Under the pieces are notes generated by a model. That model had not been told where the DNA came from. It did no database searches and saw nothing but the letters and a program-made list of their open reading frames with translations. DNA of 64,000 nt from Janthinobacterium lividum PAMC 25724 (GTDB lineage Bacteria > Pseudomonadota > Gammaproteobacteria > Burkholderiales > Burkholderiaceae_D). The stretch spans positions 62,001 to 126,000 of the forward strand of contig AHHB01000042.1 of assembly GCA_000242815.2 (NCBI GenBank). Reading direction: 5' to 3'. The position numbers and the translations under genes are program-made. Shown piece after piece: positions 17,588-28,014 of the stretch. The first letter of the stretch is position 1. Every line of letters begins with the position of its first letter.

Positions 17588-18466
17588 ATGCCCGAGCACC
17601 CTAGTGGCGTCAAAACTGACGTCAAGCCCCACCGGTCACTGTTTGAACGCCTGACCGCACTCATTTCCCCCGAGCCAGAGAACCGTGCAGAATTGCTCGA
17701 TGTTCTACACGATGCGCATGAACGCAAGCTGATCGACGCCGACGCCCTGTCGATGATCGAGGGCGTGTTCCAGGTGTCGGATCTCTGTGCGCGCGACATC
17801 ATGATTCCCCGCTCGCAAATGGATGTCATCGACATCAGCAAGCCGATCGAGGAATGGATGCCGGAAGTCCTGTCGACCGCCCACTCGCGCTTCCCCGCGA
17901 TCGAAGGCGAGCGCGACAAGGTCATCGGCATCCTGCTGGCGAAAGACTTGCTGCGTTACTACGCAGAAGAGACTTTCGACGTGCGCGACATGCTGCGCCC
18001 CGCCATCTTCATCCCCGAATCGAAACGCCTGAATGTGCTGCTGCGCGATTTCCGCGCCAATCACAACCACATGGCCATCGTCGTTGATGAATACAGCGGC
18101 GTCGCCGGCCTGATCACCATCGAAGACGTGCTGGAACAGATCGTCGGCGATATCGAGGACGAATACGACTTCGATGAAGCCGAGGACAACATCCTCTCGC
18201 TCAAGGAAGGTCAGTTCGGCCCGCGCTGGCGCGTCAAGGCGCTCACCGAGATCGAACAATTCAACGAAGAAGTGGGCAGCCACCTGGTGGACGACGATGT
18301 CGACACCATAGGCGGCCTGGTCTCGAAGTACCTGGGTCGCATGGCGCACAAGGGCGATATTTTTGACCTCGGCAATTTGCGCTTCGAGGTGCTGCGCGCC
18401 GATGCGCGCCAGGTGCACGTGCTGCTCATCGAGCGCCTGCCCAACGTACCGGAACTGGAACTCTGA
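17588..18466 (+). CDS. ybeX: CorC/HlyC-family CBS domain protein (YbeX)
   Basis: 292 residues. Two CBS domains occupy about 65-190 (RDIMIPRSQMDVIDI and AKDLLRYYAEETFDV ... NHMAIVVDEYSGVAGLITIEDVLEQIVGDI), followed by the CorC_HlyC transporter-associated domain (WRVKALTEIEQFNEEVG to the end). It is soluble, without the CNNM membrane domain. YbeX is linked to Mg2+/Co2+ homeostasis and, more recently, ribosome metabolism. It lies 117 bp after the DUF4259 gene and 16 bp before lnt, the usual corC-lnt pair. Confidence 0.94.
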   Translation: MPEHPSGVKTDVKPHRSLFERLTALISPEPENRAELLDVLHDAHERKLIDADALSMIEGVFQVSDLCARDIMIPRSQMDVIDISKPIEEWMPEVLSTAHSRFPAIEGERDKVIGILLAKDLLRYYAEETFDVRDMLRPAIFIPESKRLNVLLRDFRANHNHMAIVVDEYSGVAGLITIEDVLEQIVGDIEDEYDFDEAEDNILSLKEGQFGPRWRVKALTEIEQFNEEVGSHLVDDDVDTIGGLVSKYLGRMAHKGDIFDLGNLRFEVLRADARQVHVLLIERLPNVPELEL

Positions 18467-18482
18467 CATGCGCGTGCTGTAA

Positions 18483-20111
18483 ATGCGTTTCAGACGCTCA
18501 GATCCCAACGCTCCCGCCAAACCGCCGCGCAGCACATGGGCGCGCATGCTCACTGCCGCCATCGCCGGCGCCGTCGCGGTGCTGGCGTTCGCCCCTTTCG
18601 GCTACTGGCCGCTGCAAATCTTCAGCCTGGGCGTGCTGTTCTACCAGGTGCTGCGCGCCGCGAACGTCAAGAGCGGCGCGCTGATCGGCTGGGCCTACGG
18701 CTTTGGCTGGTGCGCGGCCGGCACCCACTGGTTATACATCTCCATGCACCGCTATGGCGACATGGCCGCGCCGCTGGCGGCCATCGCCGTGGCCCTACTG
18801 GCACTCTTGATGGCCATCTACGTGGCGCTGGCGATGGGTGCGGCCGCCTGGCTGCGCCAGCGCTGGGTCCTTTCGCTGCCGACAATGACGCTGTTGATCT
18901 TGCCTTCGCTGTGGACCCTGTTCGAATGGACGCGCGGCTGGCTGTTTACCGGCTTTCCGTGGCTCGCTACCGGCTACGCCCATAATGCCAGCCCGCTGGC
19001 CGGCTTTGCCCCCATCCTCGGTGCGTATGGCCTGGGCTGGCTGGCGGCGCTGTCCGCGGGCGCCCTGCTCTTGCTAGTCCACCCGCTGCGCCGCACGCGC
19101 TGGAGCGCGCTGGCCGGCCTGATCGCGCTATACGCGGCCGGCCTTGGCCTGCAGTACTTCAACTGGACACATCCAATCGGGCGTCCGATCACGCTACGCC
19201 TGTTGCAGGGCAATGTGCCGCAGCAGCAGAAATTCGATCCCGGCTTCGTCCTCGGCGCCCTGCAGATGTACCAGAGTGCCATCACCAGCGCGCCGGCAGA
19301 CCTGATCGCCACGCCGGAAACAGCCGTTACCGTGCTGCCGCACCAGCTGCCACCGGGCTACCTCGATAGCCTGAGCGCTTACGCGCAGCAGACGGGCAGC
19401 ACGATTTTGCTCGGCATGCCGGTGCTCGACGAACAGCAGCGCTTCTACAATACGGCACTGGGCATCACGCCCAACAGCGCGACAGGCCCTTACTACCAGT
19501 ACCGCAAGCACCATTTGGTCCCGTTCGGCGAGTTCGTGCCGCCCGGCCTGCACTGGTTTGTCGCCATGATGGCCATCCCGCTGGGCGACATGGGCCGCGG
19601 CGCCGAGGTGCAGGCGCCGCTCCAGGTGCGCGACCAGCTGGTGCTGCCGAATATCTGCTACGAAGACCTGTTTGGCGAAGAAATCGCGGGACAGCTGGCC
19701 AGCGCCCACCGCAATGGCAAGCAGTCGGCGTCGGTGCTGCTCAATATGTCGAACCTGGCCTGGTTTGGCGACTCGATCGCCATCCCGCAGCATCTGCAGA
19801 TTTCGCAGATGCGCAGCCTGGAAACGGGGCGCCCCATGCTGCGCTCGACGAACACGGGTGCCACCGCCGTGATCGACGGCAAGGGCATCGTGCAAAGCCT
19901 GTTGCCGCCGGAGCAGCAAGCCACCCTGGTGGCCAAGGTGCAAGGCATGGGCGGCATGACGCCATACATTTTGTATGGCAATAAACTGCTGCTGGCGCTG
20001 ACCGCGCTGGCACTGCTGACGGCCTTCCTGCGCGCTCGCGCTGCCCGTCGTGACCGCGCCGCGCAGCAATCAGCGGCCGATATTGCCCGAAGAGTCACAG
20101 TGGGCCCGTAA
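18483..20111 (+). CDS. lnt: Apolipoprotein N-acyltransferase
   Basis: Adds the third acyl chain to the N-terminal Cys of lipoproteins in the inner membrane. 542 residues: about six N-terminal membrane segments (to ~240), then a periplasmic nitrilase domain and a last membrane anchor near 500. The catalytic triad is visible as E279 (TPETAV), K342 ([12 protein letters not shown]) and C392 ([11 protein letters not shown]), in register with E. coli E267/K335/C387. ATG at 18483 was used. It may act on the ChaN-like lipoprotein encoded in this window, among others. Confidence 0.96.
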   Translation: MRFRRSDPNAPAKPPRSTWARMLTAAIAGAVAVLAFAPFGYWPLQIFSLGVLFYQVLRAANVKSGALIGWAYGFGWCAAGTHWLYISMHRYGDMAAPLAAIAVALLALLMAIYVALAMGAAAWLRQRWVLSLPTMTLLILPSLWTLFEWTRGWLFTGFPWLATGYAHNASPLAGFAPILGAYGLGWLAALSAGALLLLVHPLRRTRWSALAGLIALYAAGLGLQYFNWTHPIGRPITLRLLQGNVPQQQKFDPGFVLGALQMYQSAITSAPADLIATPETAVTVLPHQLPPGYLDSLSAYAQQTGSTILLGMPVLDEQQRFYNTALGITPNSATGPYYQYRKHHLVPFGEFVPPGLHWFVAMMAIPLGDMGRGAEVQAPLQVRDQLVLPNICYEDLFGEEIAGQLASAHRNGKQSASVLLNMSNLAWFGDSIAIPQHLQISQMRSLETGRPMLRSTNTGATAVIDGKGIVQSLLPPEQQATLVAKVQGMGGMTPYILYGNKLLLALTALALLTAFLRARAARRDRAAQQSAADIARRVTVGP

Positions 20112-20218
20112 AAACCGCTAAAATTAGCAAAACTCCGGCCCGGACGCGCTTGTCAGCAGCGTGCGGGCTTCAAGCAACCCATAACAAAGCGCAGCCTCGC
20201 GCGCGGCGAACTCATACG

Positions 20219-21151
20219 ATGCTCACATTTCAACAAATTATCCTGACCTTGCAAACCTATTGGGACAAGCAAGGTTGCGCCCTGCTCCAGCCTTACGACA
20301 TGGAAGTCGGCGCCGGCACCTTCCACACCGGCACCTTCCTGCGCGCGATCGGACCGGAACCATGGCGCGCCGCCTATGTGCAGCCATCGCGCCGCCCGAA
20401 AGATGGCCGCTATGGCGAAAACCCGAACCGCATGCAGCACTACTACCAGTACCAGGTGGTATTGAAGCCGGCGCCGGAAAACATCCTCGACCTGTATCTG
20501 GGTTCGCTGGCCGCCTTGGGCCTGGACTTGCAGCAAAATGACGTGCGCTTCGTCGAAGACGACTGGGAAAGCCCGACGCTGGGCGCCTGGGGCCTGGGCT
20601 GGGAAGTCTGGCTGAACGGCATGGAAGTGACCCAATTTACCTACTTCCAGCAGGTCGGCGGCCTCGATTGCAAGCCCGTGCTGGGCGAGATCACCTACGG
20701 CATCGAACGCCTGGCCATGTATTTGCAAGGCGTGGAAAACGTATATGACCTAGTGTGGACCGAGTGGGAAGAAAAGGGCGCAGCCGGCGAAACGGTGACC
20801 AAGAAGCTGACCTACGGCGATGTCTTCCACCAGAACGAAGTCGAGCAATCGACTTACAACTTCGAGCACGCAAATACCGACTTGCTGTTCGAACAGTTCA
20901 GCAACTACGAAGCGGAAGCGAAGCGCTTGATCGAACTGCAACTGACACTGCCGGCCTACGAGAAAATCATGAAGGCCTCGCACAGCTTCAATATGCTCGA
21001 CGCGCGTGGCGCCATCTCGGTGACGGAACGCGCCGCCTATATCGGCCGCGTGCGCACCCTGTCGCGCCTGGTGGCGCAAGCGTATTACGACTCGCGCGAG
21101 CGCCTCGGTTTCCCGATGCTGCCCGCCGCAGACCAACCCGCCGCCGCTTGA
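20219..21151 (+). CDS. glyQ: Glycine-tRNA ligase alpha subunit
   Basis: 310 residues, the usual length of the alpha chain of the bacterial alpha2beta2 glycyl-tRNA synthetase, which holds the class II catalytic core. Clear landmarks: [18 protein letters not shown] start, [39 protein letters not shown] and the long [11 protein letters not shown] segment. A 23-codon upstream extension is not conserved, so ATG 20219 was chosen despite a weak ribosome site. glyS follows 39 bp later. Confidence 0.96.
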   Translation: MLTFQQIILTLQTYWDKQGCALLQPYDMEVGAGTFHTGTFLRAIGPEPWRAAYVQPSRRPKDGRYGENPNRMQHYYQYQVVLKPAPENILDLYLGSLAALGLDLQQNDVRFVEDDWESPTLGAWGLGWEVWLNGMEVTQFTYFQQVGGLDCKPVLGEITYGIERLAMYLQGVENVYDLVWTEWEEKGAAGETVTKKLTYGDVFHQNEVEQSTYNFEHANTDLLFEQFSNYEAEAKRLIELQLTLPAYEKIMKASHSFNMLDARGAISVTERAAYIGRVRTLSRLVAQAYYDSRERLGFPMLPAADQPAAA

Positions 21152-21190
21152 TTGCCCAGCCTATACACCGCCGTACCAGACAAGAACACC

Positions 21191-23293
21191 ATGAACCAAA
21201 CACTGCTCATCGAACTGCTGACCGAAGAACTGCCGCCGAAAGCGCTGGCCAAACTGGGCGCCGCCTTCACCGCCGGCATCGTCAATGGCCTCAAAGCGCG
21301 CGACTTCCTGGAAGCCGACAGCGTCGCTACCAGCTATGCCTCGCCACGCCGCCTGGCCGTCTCCATCACCAACGTGCGCGAAGTGTCGCCCGATAAATCC
21401 ATCCGCGAAAAAATCCTGCCCGTCTCCGTGGCGCTGGACGCGAATGGCAACGGCACGCCGCCGCTGGCCAAGAAACTGGCTGCACTGGGCTTCCCCGAAC
21501 TGACGCTGGCCGAACTGGAACGCGCCGCCGACGGCAAGGCAGAAAGCTTCTTCTACACCTATACGGCAGCGGGCAGCGAACTGGCCACCGGTGCGCAAGC
21601 AGCATTGAGCGAGTCTGCTGCCAAGCTGCCGATTCCAAAACTGATGAGCTATCAGCGCCCGGACGGCACGAGCGTGCAATTCGTGCGCCCAGCCCACAGC
21701 CTGATCGCCCTGCACGGCATCAACGTGCTGCCTTTGACCCTGCTGGGATTGACGGCTGGCCGCAGCACCTTGGGCCACCGCTTCCTCACCGACGGCAAGG
21801 CTATCACCATCGCGCACGCGGAAAACTATGCAGCTGCCCTGATCCTCAACGCCAGCGTCATCGCCAGCAACGAGGAACGCAAGGAGCGCATTCGCGCCCA
21901 GTTGCTGGACAAGGCAGGCGCCGACCAGGTGCTGATGCCCGAAGCGCTGCTCGACGAAGTGACCGCGCTGGTCGAATGGCCAGTCGTGTATGAATGCCAT
22001 TTCGAGGAAGAATTCCTGGCCGTGCCGCAGGAATGCCTGATCCTCACCATGCAGACGAACCAGAAGTATTTCGCGCTGACCGATAGCGAAGGCAAGCTGC
22101 GCTCGCGCTTTTTGATCGTCTCGAACATCGAGACGGACACGCCAGAACACATCATCGGCGGTAACGAGCGCGTCGTGCGCCCGCGCCTGTCGGACGCCAA
22201 GTTCTTCTTCGAGCAAGACAAGAAAAAAACCCTGGCATCGCGTTTGCCGCTGCTAGCCAACGTGGTCTACCACAACAAGCTGGGCACGCAAGCGGCACGC
22301 ACAGAGCGCGTCAAGTCGCTGGCCGGCGCCATCGCCGCCAAGCTGGGCTACGACGTGACACTGGCCGAACGCGGCGCCCTGCTGGCCAAGGCCGATCTGC
22401 TGACCGACATGGTGGGCGAGTTCCCGGAACTGCAAGGCATCATGGGTACGTATTACGCGCGCCATGACGGCGAGCCGGAAGACGTGGCACTGGCCGCTTC
22501 CGAACACTACCAGCCGCGCTTTGCCGGCGACAACCTGCCGTCGAGCGCCACCGGCACCGCCGTGGCCCTGGCCGACAAGCTCGAAACCCTGGTTGGCATC
22601 TGGGCTATCGGCCTGGCACCCACAGGCGACAAGGACCCGTTCGCGCTGCGCCGCCACGCCCTGGGCGTGCTGCGCATGCTGCTGGAAAAACGTTTGCCGC
22701 TGTCGATCCAGGGCTTGCTGGCTGACGCTGCCGCGCAATTTTCCACCATCGCTGGCTTCAAGGACCCGGTGGCGGACGTCACTATCTTCATGCTCGACCG
22801 CCTGCGCGGCATCCTGCGTGAGCGCGGTTTCTCGCCAAATGAAATCGAAGCCGTCGTGGCGCAAAATCCAGACCGCCTGGACGACATCGTGCAGCGCCTG
22901 GAAGCGGTGCAGGCATTTGCCGCCCTGCCCGAAAGCGCCTCGCTGGCCGCCGCCAACAAGCGCATCACCAACATCCTGAAAAAGAATGAGGAAGCCGTCA
23001 ACCAGGTCGCCGCCGGTGGCGTGAACGTGGCCCTGCTGCAGGACGAAGCGGAGAAAAAACTCGCCGCAGCCGTCTCGCGCGTGCAGCCGGAAGTCGACGC
23101 GGCCTTTGCCAAGGGCGACTTCACCAGCACACTGCAAACGCTGGCGCAGCTGCGCGACGACGTCGATGGCTTCTTCAACGACGTGATGGTGATGGCCGAG
23201 GATGTCGCCCTGCGCAACAACCGCCTGGCCTTGCTGTCGTCACTGCACGGCATGATGAACCGCGTGGCCGACATTTCCAAGCTGGCGGCATAA
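21191..23293 (+). CDS. glyS: Glycine-tRNA ligase beta subunit
   Basis: 700 residues, starting [19 protein letters not shown] as in the family. The beta subunit binds and positions tRNA-Gly, and its body contains HD-like and DALR-type anticodon-binding regions near the C-terminus. Its stop overlaps the gmhB start (TAATG at 23291-23295), which suggests coupling. Secure. Confidence 0.97.
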   Translation: MNQTLLIELLTEELPPKALAKLGAAFTAGIVNGLKARDFLEADSVATSYASPRRLAVSITNVREVSPDKSIREKILPVSVALDANGNGTPPLAKKLAALGFPELTLAELERAADGKAESFFYTYTAAGSELATGAQAALSESAAKLPIPKLMSYQRPDGTSVQFVRPAHSLIALHGINVLPLTLLGLTAGRSTLGHRFLTDGKAITIAHAENYAAALILNASVIASNEERKERIRAQLLDKAGADQVLMPEALLDEVTALVEWPVVYECHFEEEFLAVPQECLILTMQTNQKYFALTDSEGKLRSRFLIVSNIETDTPEHIIGGNERVVRPRLSDAKFFFEQDKKKTLASRLPLLANVVYHNKLGTQAARTERVKSLAGAIAAKLGYDVTLAERGALLAKADLLTDMVGEFPELQGIMGTYYARHDGEPEDVALAASEHYQPRFAGDNLPSSATGTAVALADKLETLVGIWAIGLAPTGDKDPFALRRHALGVLRMLLEKRLPLSIQGLLADAAAQFSTIAGFKDPVADVTIFMLDRLRGILRERGFSPNEIEAVVAQNPDRLDDIVQRLEAVQAFAALPESASLAAANKRITNILKKNEEAVNQVAAGGVNVALLQDEAEKKLAAAVSRVQPEVDAAFAKGDFTSTLQTLAQLRDDVDGFFNDVMVMAEDVALRNNRLALLSSLHGMMNRVADISKLAA

Positions 23294-23880
23294 TGGGCAC
23301 TGCGGCGCTGAAACTGATTATTCTCGACCGTGACGGCGTCATTAATCATGATTCGCCGGACTTCATCAAGTCGCCAGCCGAATGGCAGCCGATTCCCGCT
23401 TCGCTCGAAGCGATAGCCCGCCTGAACCAGGCCGGCTATCGCGTTATCGTCGCCTCGAACCAGTCGGGCATCGCGCGCGAGTACTTCGACATGACGGTGC
23501 TGAACGCGATCCATCAGAAGATGCATACCATGGCGCAGCAAGTGGGCGCCGATATCGACTCCATCTTCTTTTGCCCGCACGCGGGCGCGGACAATTGCGA
23601 CTGCCGCAAGCCGAAACCGGGCATGTTCCATGAAATCTCGAAGCGCTACAACACCAGCCTGAAAGGCGTGCCCACGGTTGGCGATTCGCTGCGCGACCTG
23701 CAAGCCGGTTTCATCAGCGGCTGCGTGCCCTACCTGGTCTTGACGGGCAAGGGCGAAAAAACCAATGAAACGGGTGGCCTGCCACCTGGCACCCAGGTCT
23801 TCCCCGACCTGGCCGCTGTGGTCAGCCACCTGCTCAAGGCAGCAGCGGCGCCAGCGCCCTCCATGGCATTCAGTATCTAA
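23293..23880 (+). CDS. gmhB: D-glycero-beta-D-manno-heptose 1,7-bisphosphate 7-phosphatase
   Basis: 195-residue HAD phosphatase in ADP-heptose synthesis for the LPS inner core. HAD motif I is LILDRDGVINHDSPDF (nucleophile and acid/base Asp), motif II SNQSGIAR, and the zinc-binding CPHAGADNCDCRKPKP loop is the GmhB signature; motif IV is GDSLRDLQAG. Overlap with glyS and nearness to waaC and waaA (25695-28010) fit an LPS role. Secure. Confidence 0.95.
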   Translation: MGTAALKLIILDRDGVINHDSPDFIKSPAEWQPIPASLEAIARLNQAGYRVIVASNQSGIAREYFDMTVLNAIHQKMHTMAQQVGADIDSIFFCPHAGADNCDCRKPKPGMFHEISKRYNTSLKGVPTVGDSLRDLQAGFISGCVPYLVLTGKGEKTNETGGLPPGTQVFPDLAAVVSHLLKAAAAPAPSMAFSI

Positions 23881-23896
23881 TTTTCGGAGAACCGCA

Positions 23897-24637
23897 TTGC
23901 GTAATATTTCCCTGTTCCTGCGATCCCTGCTATTCATGAGCATCATGATCGTAGCCACCATCGTCTGGGCCTGCGTGTGCTTTTTTGCAGCACCATTGAG
24001 CTACAACAAGCGCTATTGGGTCACCTCGCGCTGGAACGTGTTTATCCTCTGGTGCGCCAAGGTCATCTGCGGCATCCGCTATGAAATCAAAGGCGCCGAG
24101 AACTTCCCGGATGCACCGGCCATCGTGCTGTCAAAGCACCAGTCGGCCTGGGAAACCATCTTCTTGCTGCCCAGCCTGCCCCGTCCGCTGGTGTATGTAT
24201 TCAAGAAGGAAATCCTGTACATCCCCTTTTTCGGCTGGGCCATGGCGCTGCTGCGCATGATTCCCATCGACCGCAAGCAGGGCAAACATGCCTTCAAGAG
24301 CGTGGTCGCGCATGGCAAACGTCGCCTGGCCGATGGCCAATGGATTATCATGTTCCCCGAAGGCACCCGCATTCCGGTAGGCCAGGCCGGCAAGTACAAG
24401 AGCGGCGGCACGCGTCTGGCAATCGCCACGGGCTCCGTGGTGGTGCCGATTGCACATAATTCAGGCGAATGCTGGCCCAAGCAGTCATTTCTCAAACGTC
24501 CGGGATTGATCACCGTGTCGATAGGCAAACCGATTTCGCCGGAAGGGCAAACCCCGGACAGCATGATGCAACAGGTGGAAAATTGGATAGAATCAGAAAT
24601 GCGCGTCATTTCGCCTCACGCCTACAACGCTGGCTAG
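23897..24637 (+). CDS. 1-acyl-sn-glycerol-3-phosphate acyltransferase (PlsC-like)
   Basis: 246 residues: an N-terminal membrane segment and a PlsC acyltransferase domain. The catalytic box is KHQSAWE (H-x4-E in place of the common H-x4-D), followed by the lysine-rich KKEILYIPFFGW region, IDRK and FPEGTRIP. It probably acylates lysophosphatidate. I chose the TTG at 23897, which has GGAG 7 nt upstream and gives the full N-terminal hydrophobic segment; an ATG at 23936 would shorten it. It follows gmhB by 16 bp. A second PlsC-like gene is at 36500-37246. Confidence 0.88.
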   Translation: MRNISLFLRSLLFMSIMIVATIVWACVCFFAAPLSYNKRYWVTSRWNVFILWCAKVICGIRYEIKGAENFPDAPAIVLSKHQSAWETIFLLPSLPRPLVYVFKKEILYIPFFGWAMALLRMIPIDRKQGKHAFKSVVAHGKRRLADGQWIIMFPEGTRIPVGQAGKYKSGGTRLAIATGSVVVPIAHNSGECWPKQSFLKRPGLITVSIGKPISPEGQTPDSMMQQVENWIESEMRVISPHAYNAG

Positions 24638-24681
24638 ACGGCATCAGCGCGGTCATCCAGGAGCCGACCCTGCGCCAGCAG

Positions 24682-25623
24682 ATGAAGACCATCAAGGTCG
24701 GCGACCAGCAACTGGATTTGTTCGCGCACGACGTCTCGACCAGCACGCCCCCGGTGGTGCGCCCCACGGCACCGCCGGCGCCGCCCGTGGCGCCACCGCT
24801 TCAGCATCGAACGTGGCCGGCAGTGCCCGTGTCACCTGTCGCGCTTCCTTCCGCACCTCATCTGCCTTCCCCGCCACGCACTGTCGATGGCCCTGTGCTG
24901 CGCCAGTTGCAACTGGGCAGCCACCTGATCGAATTCGCCCTGCGCCGCTCCACGCGCCGTTCCATCGGCTTCATGATCGACGATAACGGCTTGCGCGTCA
25001 CCGCGCCCAAGCGCGTCACCCTGTCCGAGATCGACAATGCCATCCGCGCCAAGCAAAGCTGGATCGTCTCGAAGCTGCTGGAAAGGGGCGAGCGCAAGGT
25101 GCAGCGCCAGCAACGCCCACCCGTAGCATGGATCGATGGCGCCGTACTGCCCTACCTCGGTGGCGAGATCACATTGCGCTTGCACCAGGCACCGCGCCAC
25201 CGCGCCAGCTTCCAGCGCGAGACCAATGAGCTGCACGTCTGGGTCACGCCCACGGGCAGCGAACAACAGTTGAAGGAAAAAGTGAAGGGCTGGTTCCAGC
25301 ATGAAGCGCGCCAGTTGTTCGAAGCGCGGCTGGACCTGTATGCGGACAAGCTCGGTGTGCGCTACGATTCATTATCGCTATCCTCGGCCGGTACGCGCTG
25401 GGGCAGCTGCACCATCGAGCGCAAGATCCGCCTGAACTGGCGCCTGATCCACTTCGCCCTGCCGCTGATCGACTACGTGGTGGCGCATGAACTGTCGCAC
25501 CTGCTGGAAATGAACCATAGCCCCCGCTTCTGGGCCACCGTGGAATCGATTTATCCCGATTACGATGGCGCCAAGCAGGCGCTGAGAAAGCGCTCGCAGG
25601 AATTGCCCGTTTTGTTCGCGTAG
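24682..25623 (+). CDS. YgjP-like (DUF45) zinc metallopeptidase
   Basis: 313 residues. A short start (MKTIKVGDQQLDLFAH), a proline-rich linker at about 20-65, then the DUF45 domain: RRSTRRSIGFMIDDNGLRV, the WGSC element (GTRWGSCTIERKIRLNWRL) and the zinc site HELSHLLEMNHS (HExxH plus a distal His), as in YgjP and SprT-like peptidases. ATG 24682 was preferred because upstream codons are not family-like. Substrate unknown. It is the last gene of the plus-strand run, and a REP-like palindrome follows. Confidence 0.88.
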   Translation: MKTIKVGDQQLDLFAHDVSTSTPPVVRPTAPPAPPVAPPLQHRTWPAVPVSPVALPSAPHLPSPPRTVDGPVLRQLQLGSHLIEFALRRSTRRSIGFMIDDNGLRVTAPKRVTLSEIDNAIRAKQSWIVSKLLERGERKVQRQQRPPVAWIDGAVLPYLGGEITLRLHQAPRHRASFQRETNELHVWVTPTGSEQQLKEKVKGWFQHEARQLFEARLDLYADKLGVRYDSLSLSSAGTRWGSCTIERKIRLNWRLIHFALPLIDYVVAHELSHLLEMNHSPRFWATVESIYPDYDGAKQALRKRSQELPVLFA

Positions 25624-25640
25624 ACAATATTGTTGGCGGC

Positions 25641-25673
25641 TGTCGGATTACGCGCTAGCGCGCTAATCCGACA
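25641..25673. repeat. REP-like palindrome between convergent genes
   Basis: TGTCGGATTA (25641-25650) and TAATCCGACA (25664-25673) are perfect 10-bp arms enclosing a loop that contains the palindrome GCGCTAGCGC. It belongs to the same family as 1432-1457 and 43236-43271. Convergent metallopeptidase and waaA transcripts both end here, so it may double as a transcript end. ATTGTTGGC(G/C)GC copies lie on either side. Confidence 0.8.
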
Positions 25674-25694
25674 ACATTGTTGGCCGCACTGCCG

Positions 25695-26969
25695 TCACCG
25701 CAGCAACGGTTGAATAGCCGCGATGGTCCGCGGCGTAGCGCCACGGTGCTGGCTGGCAAACGCCAGCGCCTTTTGTCCCATCGATGCCAGCTGCGCGGGG
25801 TTTTGCAGCAGGACTGACGCTTGCGCCATCAGCGCGTCCGCATCGACCACTCGCGCGGCGGCGCCGGCGGCAATCGCCTGTTCGGTGACCAGCGCAAAGT
25901 TGAAGGTGTGCGGGCCGATCAGCACGGGCTTGCCCAGGGCCGCCGGCTCGATCAGGTTTTGCCCACCCAGTGGCAGCAAGCTGCCGCCGACAAAGGCGCA
26001 ATCGCAGGCCGCGTAATACGCAAACATCTCGCCCATCGAGTCGCCCAGCAGCACCTGCGTGTCCGCCGCCACAAAATCGTCCTGCGCCAGGCCGGACCTG
26101 CGCTGCACGGTCAAGCCGTGCGTCAGCACCAGCTTTTCCACCTCGTCGAAGCGCTGCGGATGGCGCGGCACGATCAGCAGCAGCGCATTCGCAGGCAAGC
26201 TGGCGCGGGCAAAGGCATCGAGAATCAATGGCTCTTCACCTTCACGCGTACTGGCACACAGCAGCACGGGACGCGCACCGATCGCTGCGCGCAGCGCAGC
26301 GCCCGTCGCCAGCGCCGTCTCGGGCACAACGACATCGAACTTGATACTGCCCGTGACCACCACGCCCTGCACGCCCAACTGGCGCACGCGCTCGGCATCA
26401 TCGTGCGTCTGCGCCGCCACCAAGGTGATGCCGCGCGCCGCATCGGTGATGAGCTTACCCAGGCGCTGCGCCTTGCCCAGCGAGCGCTGCGACAATCGCG
26501 CATTGGCCAGCACCACCGGCACCTTGTAGCGATTACATTGGTGGATCAGGTTAGGCCACACTTCCGTCTCCATCAGGATGCAGATGCGCGGCGCGAAATG
26601 GCGGATGAAACTGGCCGGCATGGCACCGGTGTCGTACGGCAGATAGCTTTGCACCAGACGCACGCCGTGTTTTGCAAACAGGGACTTTCCCGTGGCACGC
26701 CCGGTGGGCGTCATGTGCGTGAGGACGATACGGCAATCAGGCCATGCGGCCAGCAAGGCATCGATCAACGGTTCGGCCGCGCGCGTCTCGCCGACGGAGA
26801 CGGCGTGCAGCCAGAGCGTCGGCATCCGGCATTTGGGCAGGCGGCCATATAAACCAAGGCGCTCGCCCCAGTGCTGGCGGTAGCCGGGTTCCCGGCGTCC
26901 GCGCAGCCACAGCCGCGCCAGCACCAGGGGCAATGCCAGCCACCAGGCGAGGGTATAAAAATGTCGCAT
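25695..26969 (-). CDS. waaA: 3-deoxy-D-manno-octulosonic acid (Kdo) transferase
   Basis: Adds Kdo from CMP-Kdo to the lipid A precursor at the inner membrane. 424 residues (family about 420): N-terminal membrane segment, glycos_transf_N domain with LWLHAVSVGETRAAEPLI, LTHMTPTGRATG and LMETEVWPNLI, and a C-terminal GT-B half with GSIKFDVV, LIVPRHPQRFDEV and GGSLLPLGGQNLIEPAALGKPVLIG. It lies 18 bp downstream of waaC on the same strand. Secure. Confidence 0.96.
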   Translation of the reverse strand: MRHFYTLAWWLALPLVLARLWLRGRREPGYRQHWGERLGLYGRLPKCRMPTLWLHAVSVGETRAAEPLIDALLAAWPDCRIVLTHMTPTGRATGKSLFAKHGVRLVQSYLPYDTGAMPASFIRHFAPRICILMETEVWPNLIHQCNRYKVPVVLANARLSQRSLGKAQRLGKLITDAARGITLVAAQTHDDAERVRQLGVQGVVVTGSIKFDVVVPETALATGAALRAAIGARPVLLCASTREGEEPLILDAFARASLPANALLLIVPRHPQRFDEVEKLVLTHGLTVQRRSGLAQDDFVAADTQVLLGDSMGEMFAYYAACDCAFVGGSLLPLGGQNLIEPAALGKPVLIGPHTFNFALVTEQAIAAGAAARVVDADALMAQASVLLQNPAQLASMGQKALAFASQHRGATPRTIAAIQPLLR

Positions 26970-26987
26970 GATTGTTCAATATTAAAG

Positions 26988-28010
26988 TCAGGCAGGTGGA
27001 TGCTCGGCCAGCAGGTGCTGCACTGCGGCCAGCACTTGCGGCACGCCCGGTGGCGCCCCCGTGTCGCCCAGGTTGATGATGTTCGGCGACCAGTTACCTT
27101 CTGTTTTCCAGCGCGGTGAATCGGCGTAGATTTCCACCGTCGGACGCACAAAGGCGGCGGCGATATGCGTGAGCCCCGTATCGACGCCGATCACCAGCGC
27201 CGCCTGGCGCGCCAGCAGGGTTGCCTCGCCCATCGACAGCTTGGGCAGCACGCGCGCATTCGGCAGGCCGGCCGCCAGCACTTCTGCTTCCGCTTTTTCC
27301 TTGGGCGAACCCCAGGGCAGCAAAATTGGCATCGGCGCCAGCGCCTGGCCGAGGGCGATCCAGTTTTCCGGCGCCCATTTCTTGGCGTCGCGCGCAGTGC
27401 CGTGAAAATATACGGCATACGGCGCAGCGCCCATCCAATCCGGACGTGGCTCTCTGCCCGACACTTTCGGCAAGCCAAAATCGGCAGGCGTGTCGGCCGA
27501 GTAGCCGAGTGCGGCGGCGGCCACCAGGCGGCCGCGCGTTACCGCATGCGTACGCGGGTCCAGCGCAATGCTTTTCGTATGGAACAGGCGCGAAATGCCT
27601 TCGTAACCTGAACCTTCGCTGCCATTCGCCAGGCCGACCTTGTGCCCGCCAGGCGCCAGGCGTGCAGCGCCCATGATGATGCCCGTCTTGAGCAAGCCCT
27701 GGGTATCGAACACATAATCGTAGCGCGTCTGGCGCAGGCTACGGAAAAAAGCGGCGATTTCCGCGCGCGTCTCCTTCTTGCCCAGGCTCTTGCGCCAGCG
27801 CCGCAGCGCGAACGGAAAAATGGTATTCACGCGCGGGTTCAGGCGCACCAGACTGGTGTAGCCTTCCTCGACCACCCAGTCGATACTTGCATCCGGATAC
27901 TGACGCGCGATGTCTGCCACCATCGGCAAGTTATGCAGCACGTCGCCCAGCGAAGATACCCGCACCAGCAGAATTTTCAAGGGCGCCTGTGCGCCAGATT
28001 GACCGGCCAT
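26988..28010 (-). CDS. waaC: Lipopolysaccharide heptosyltransferase I
   Basis: 340-residue GT9 enzyme attaching the first heptose to Kdo. It begins with ILLVRVSSLGDVLHNLPMVADI, has the DWVVEEGYTSLVRLNP segment, and ends with GVDTGLTHIAAAFVRPTVEIY, the ADP-heptose-binding pattern. Its stop is 4 nt from... the downstream order is waaC then waaA, and the frameshifted phosphomannomutase lies 4 bp upstream, so the three probably form one LPS operon. Secure. Confidence 0.95.
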   Translation of the reverse strand: MAGQSGAQAPLKILLVRVSSLGDVLHNLPMVADIARQYPDASIDWVVEEGYTSLVRLNPRVNTIFPFALRRWRKSLGKKETRAEIAAFFRSLRQTRYDYVFDTQGLLKTGIIMGAARLAPGGHKVGLANGSEGSGYEGISRLFHTKSIALDPRTHAVTRGRLVAAAALGYSADTPADFGLPKVSGREPRPDWMGAAPYAVYFHGTARDAKKWAPENWIALGQALAPMPILLPWGSPKEKAEAEVLAAGLPNARVLPKLSMGEATLLARQAALVIGVDTGLTHIAAAFVRPTVEIYADSPRWKTEGNWSPNIINLGDTGAPPGVPQVLAAVQHLLAEHPPA

Positions 28011-28014
28011 GCTG

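Noticed and set aside
25629-25687. Target-site duplication around the REP element (ATTGTTGGC copies)
   Set aside because: The downstream part ACAACAT(T/A)GTTGGC also follows the element at 43271, so it is part of the repeat family, not a duplicated target.
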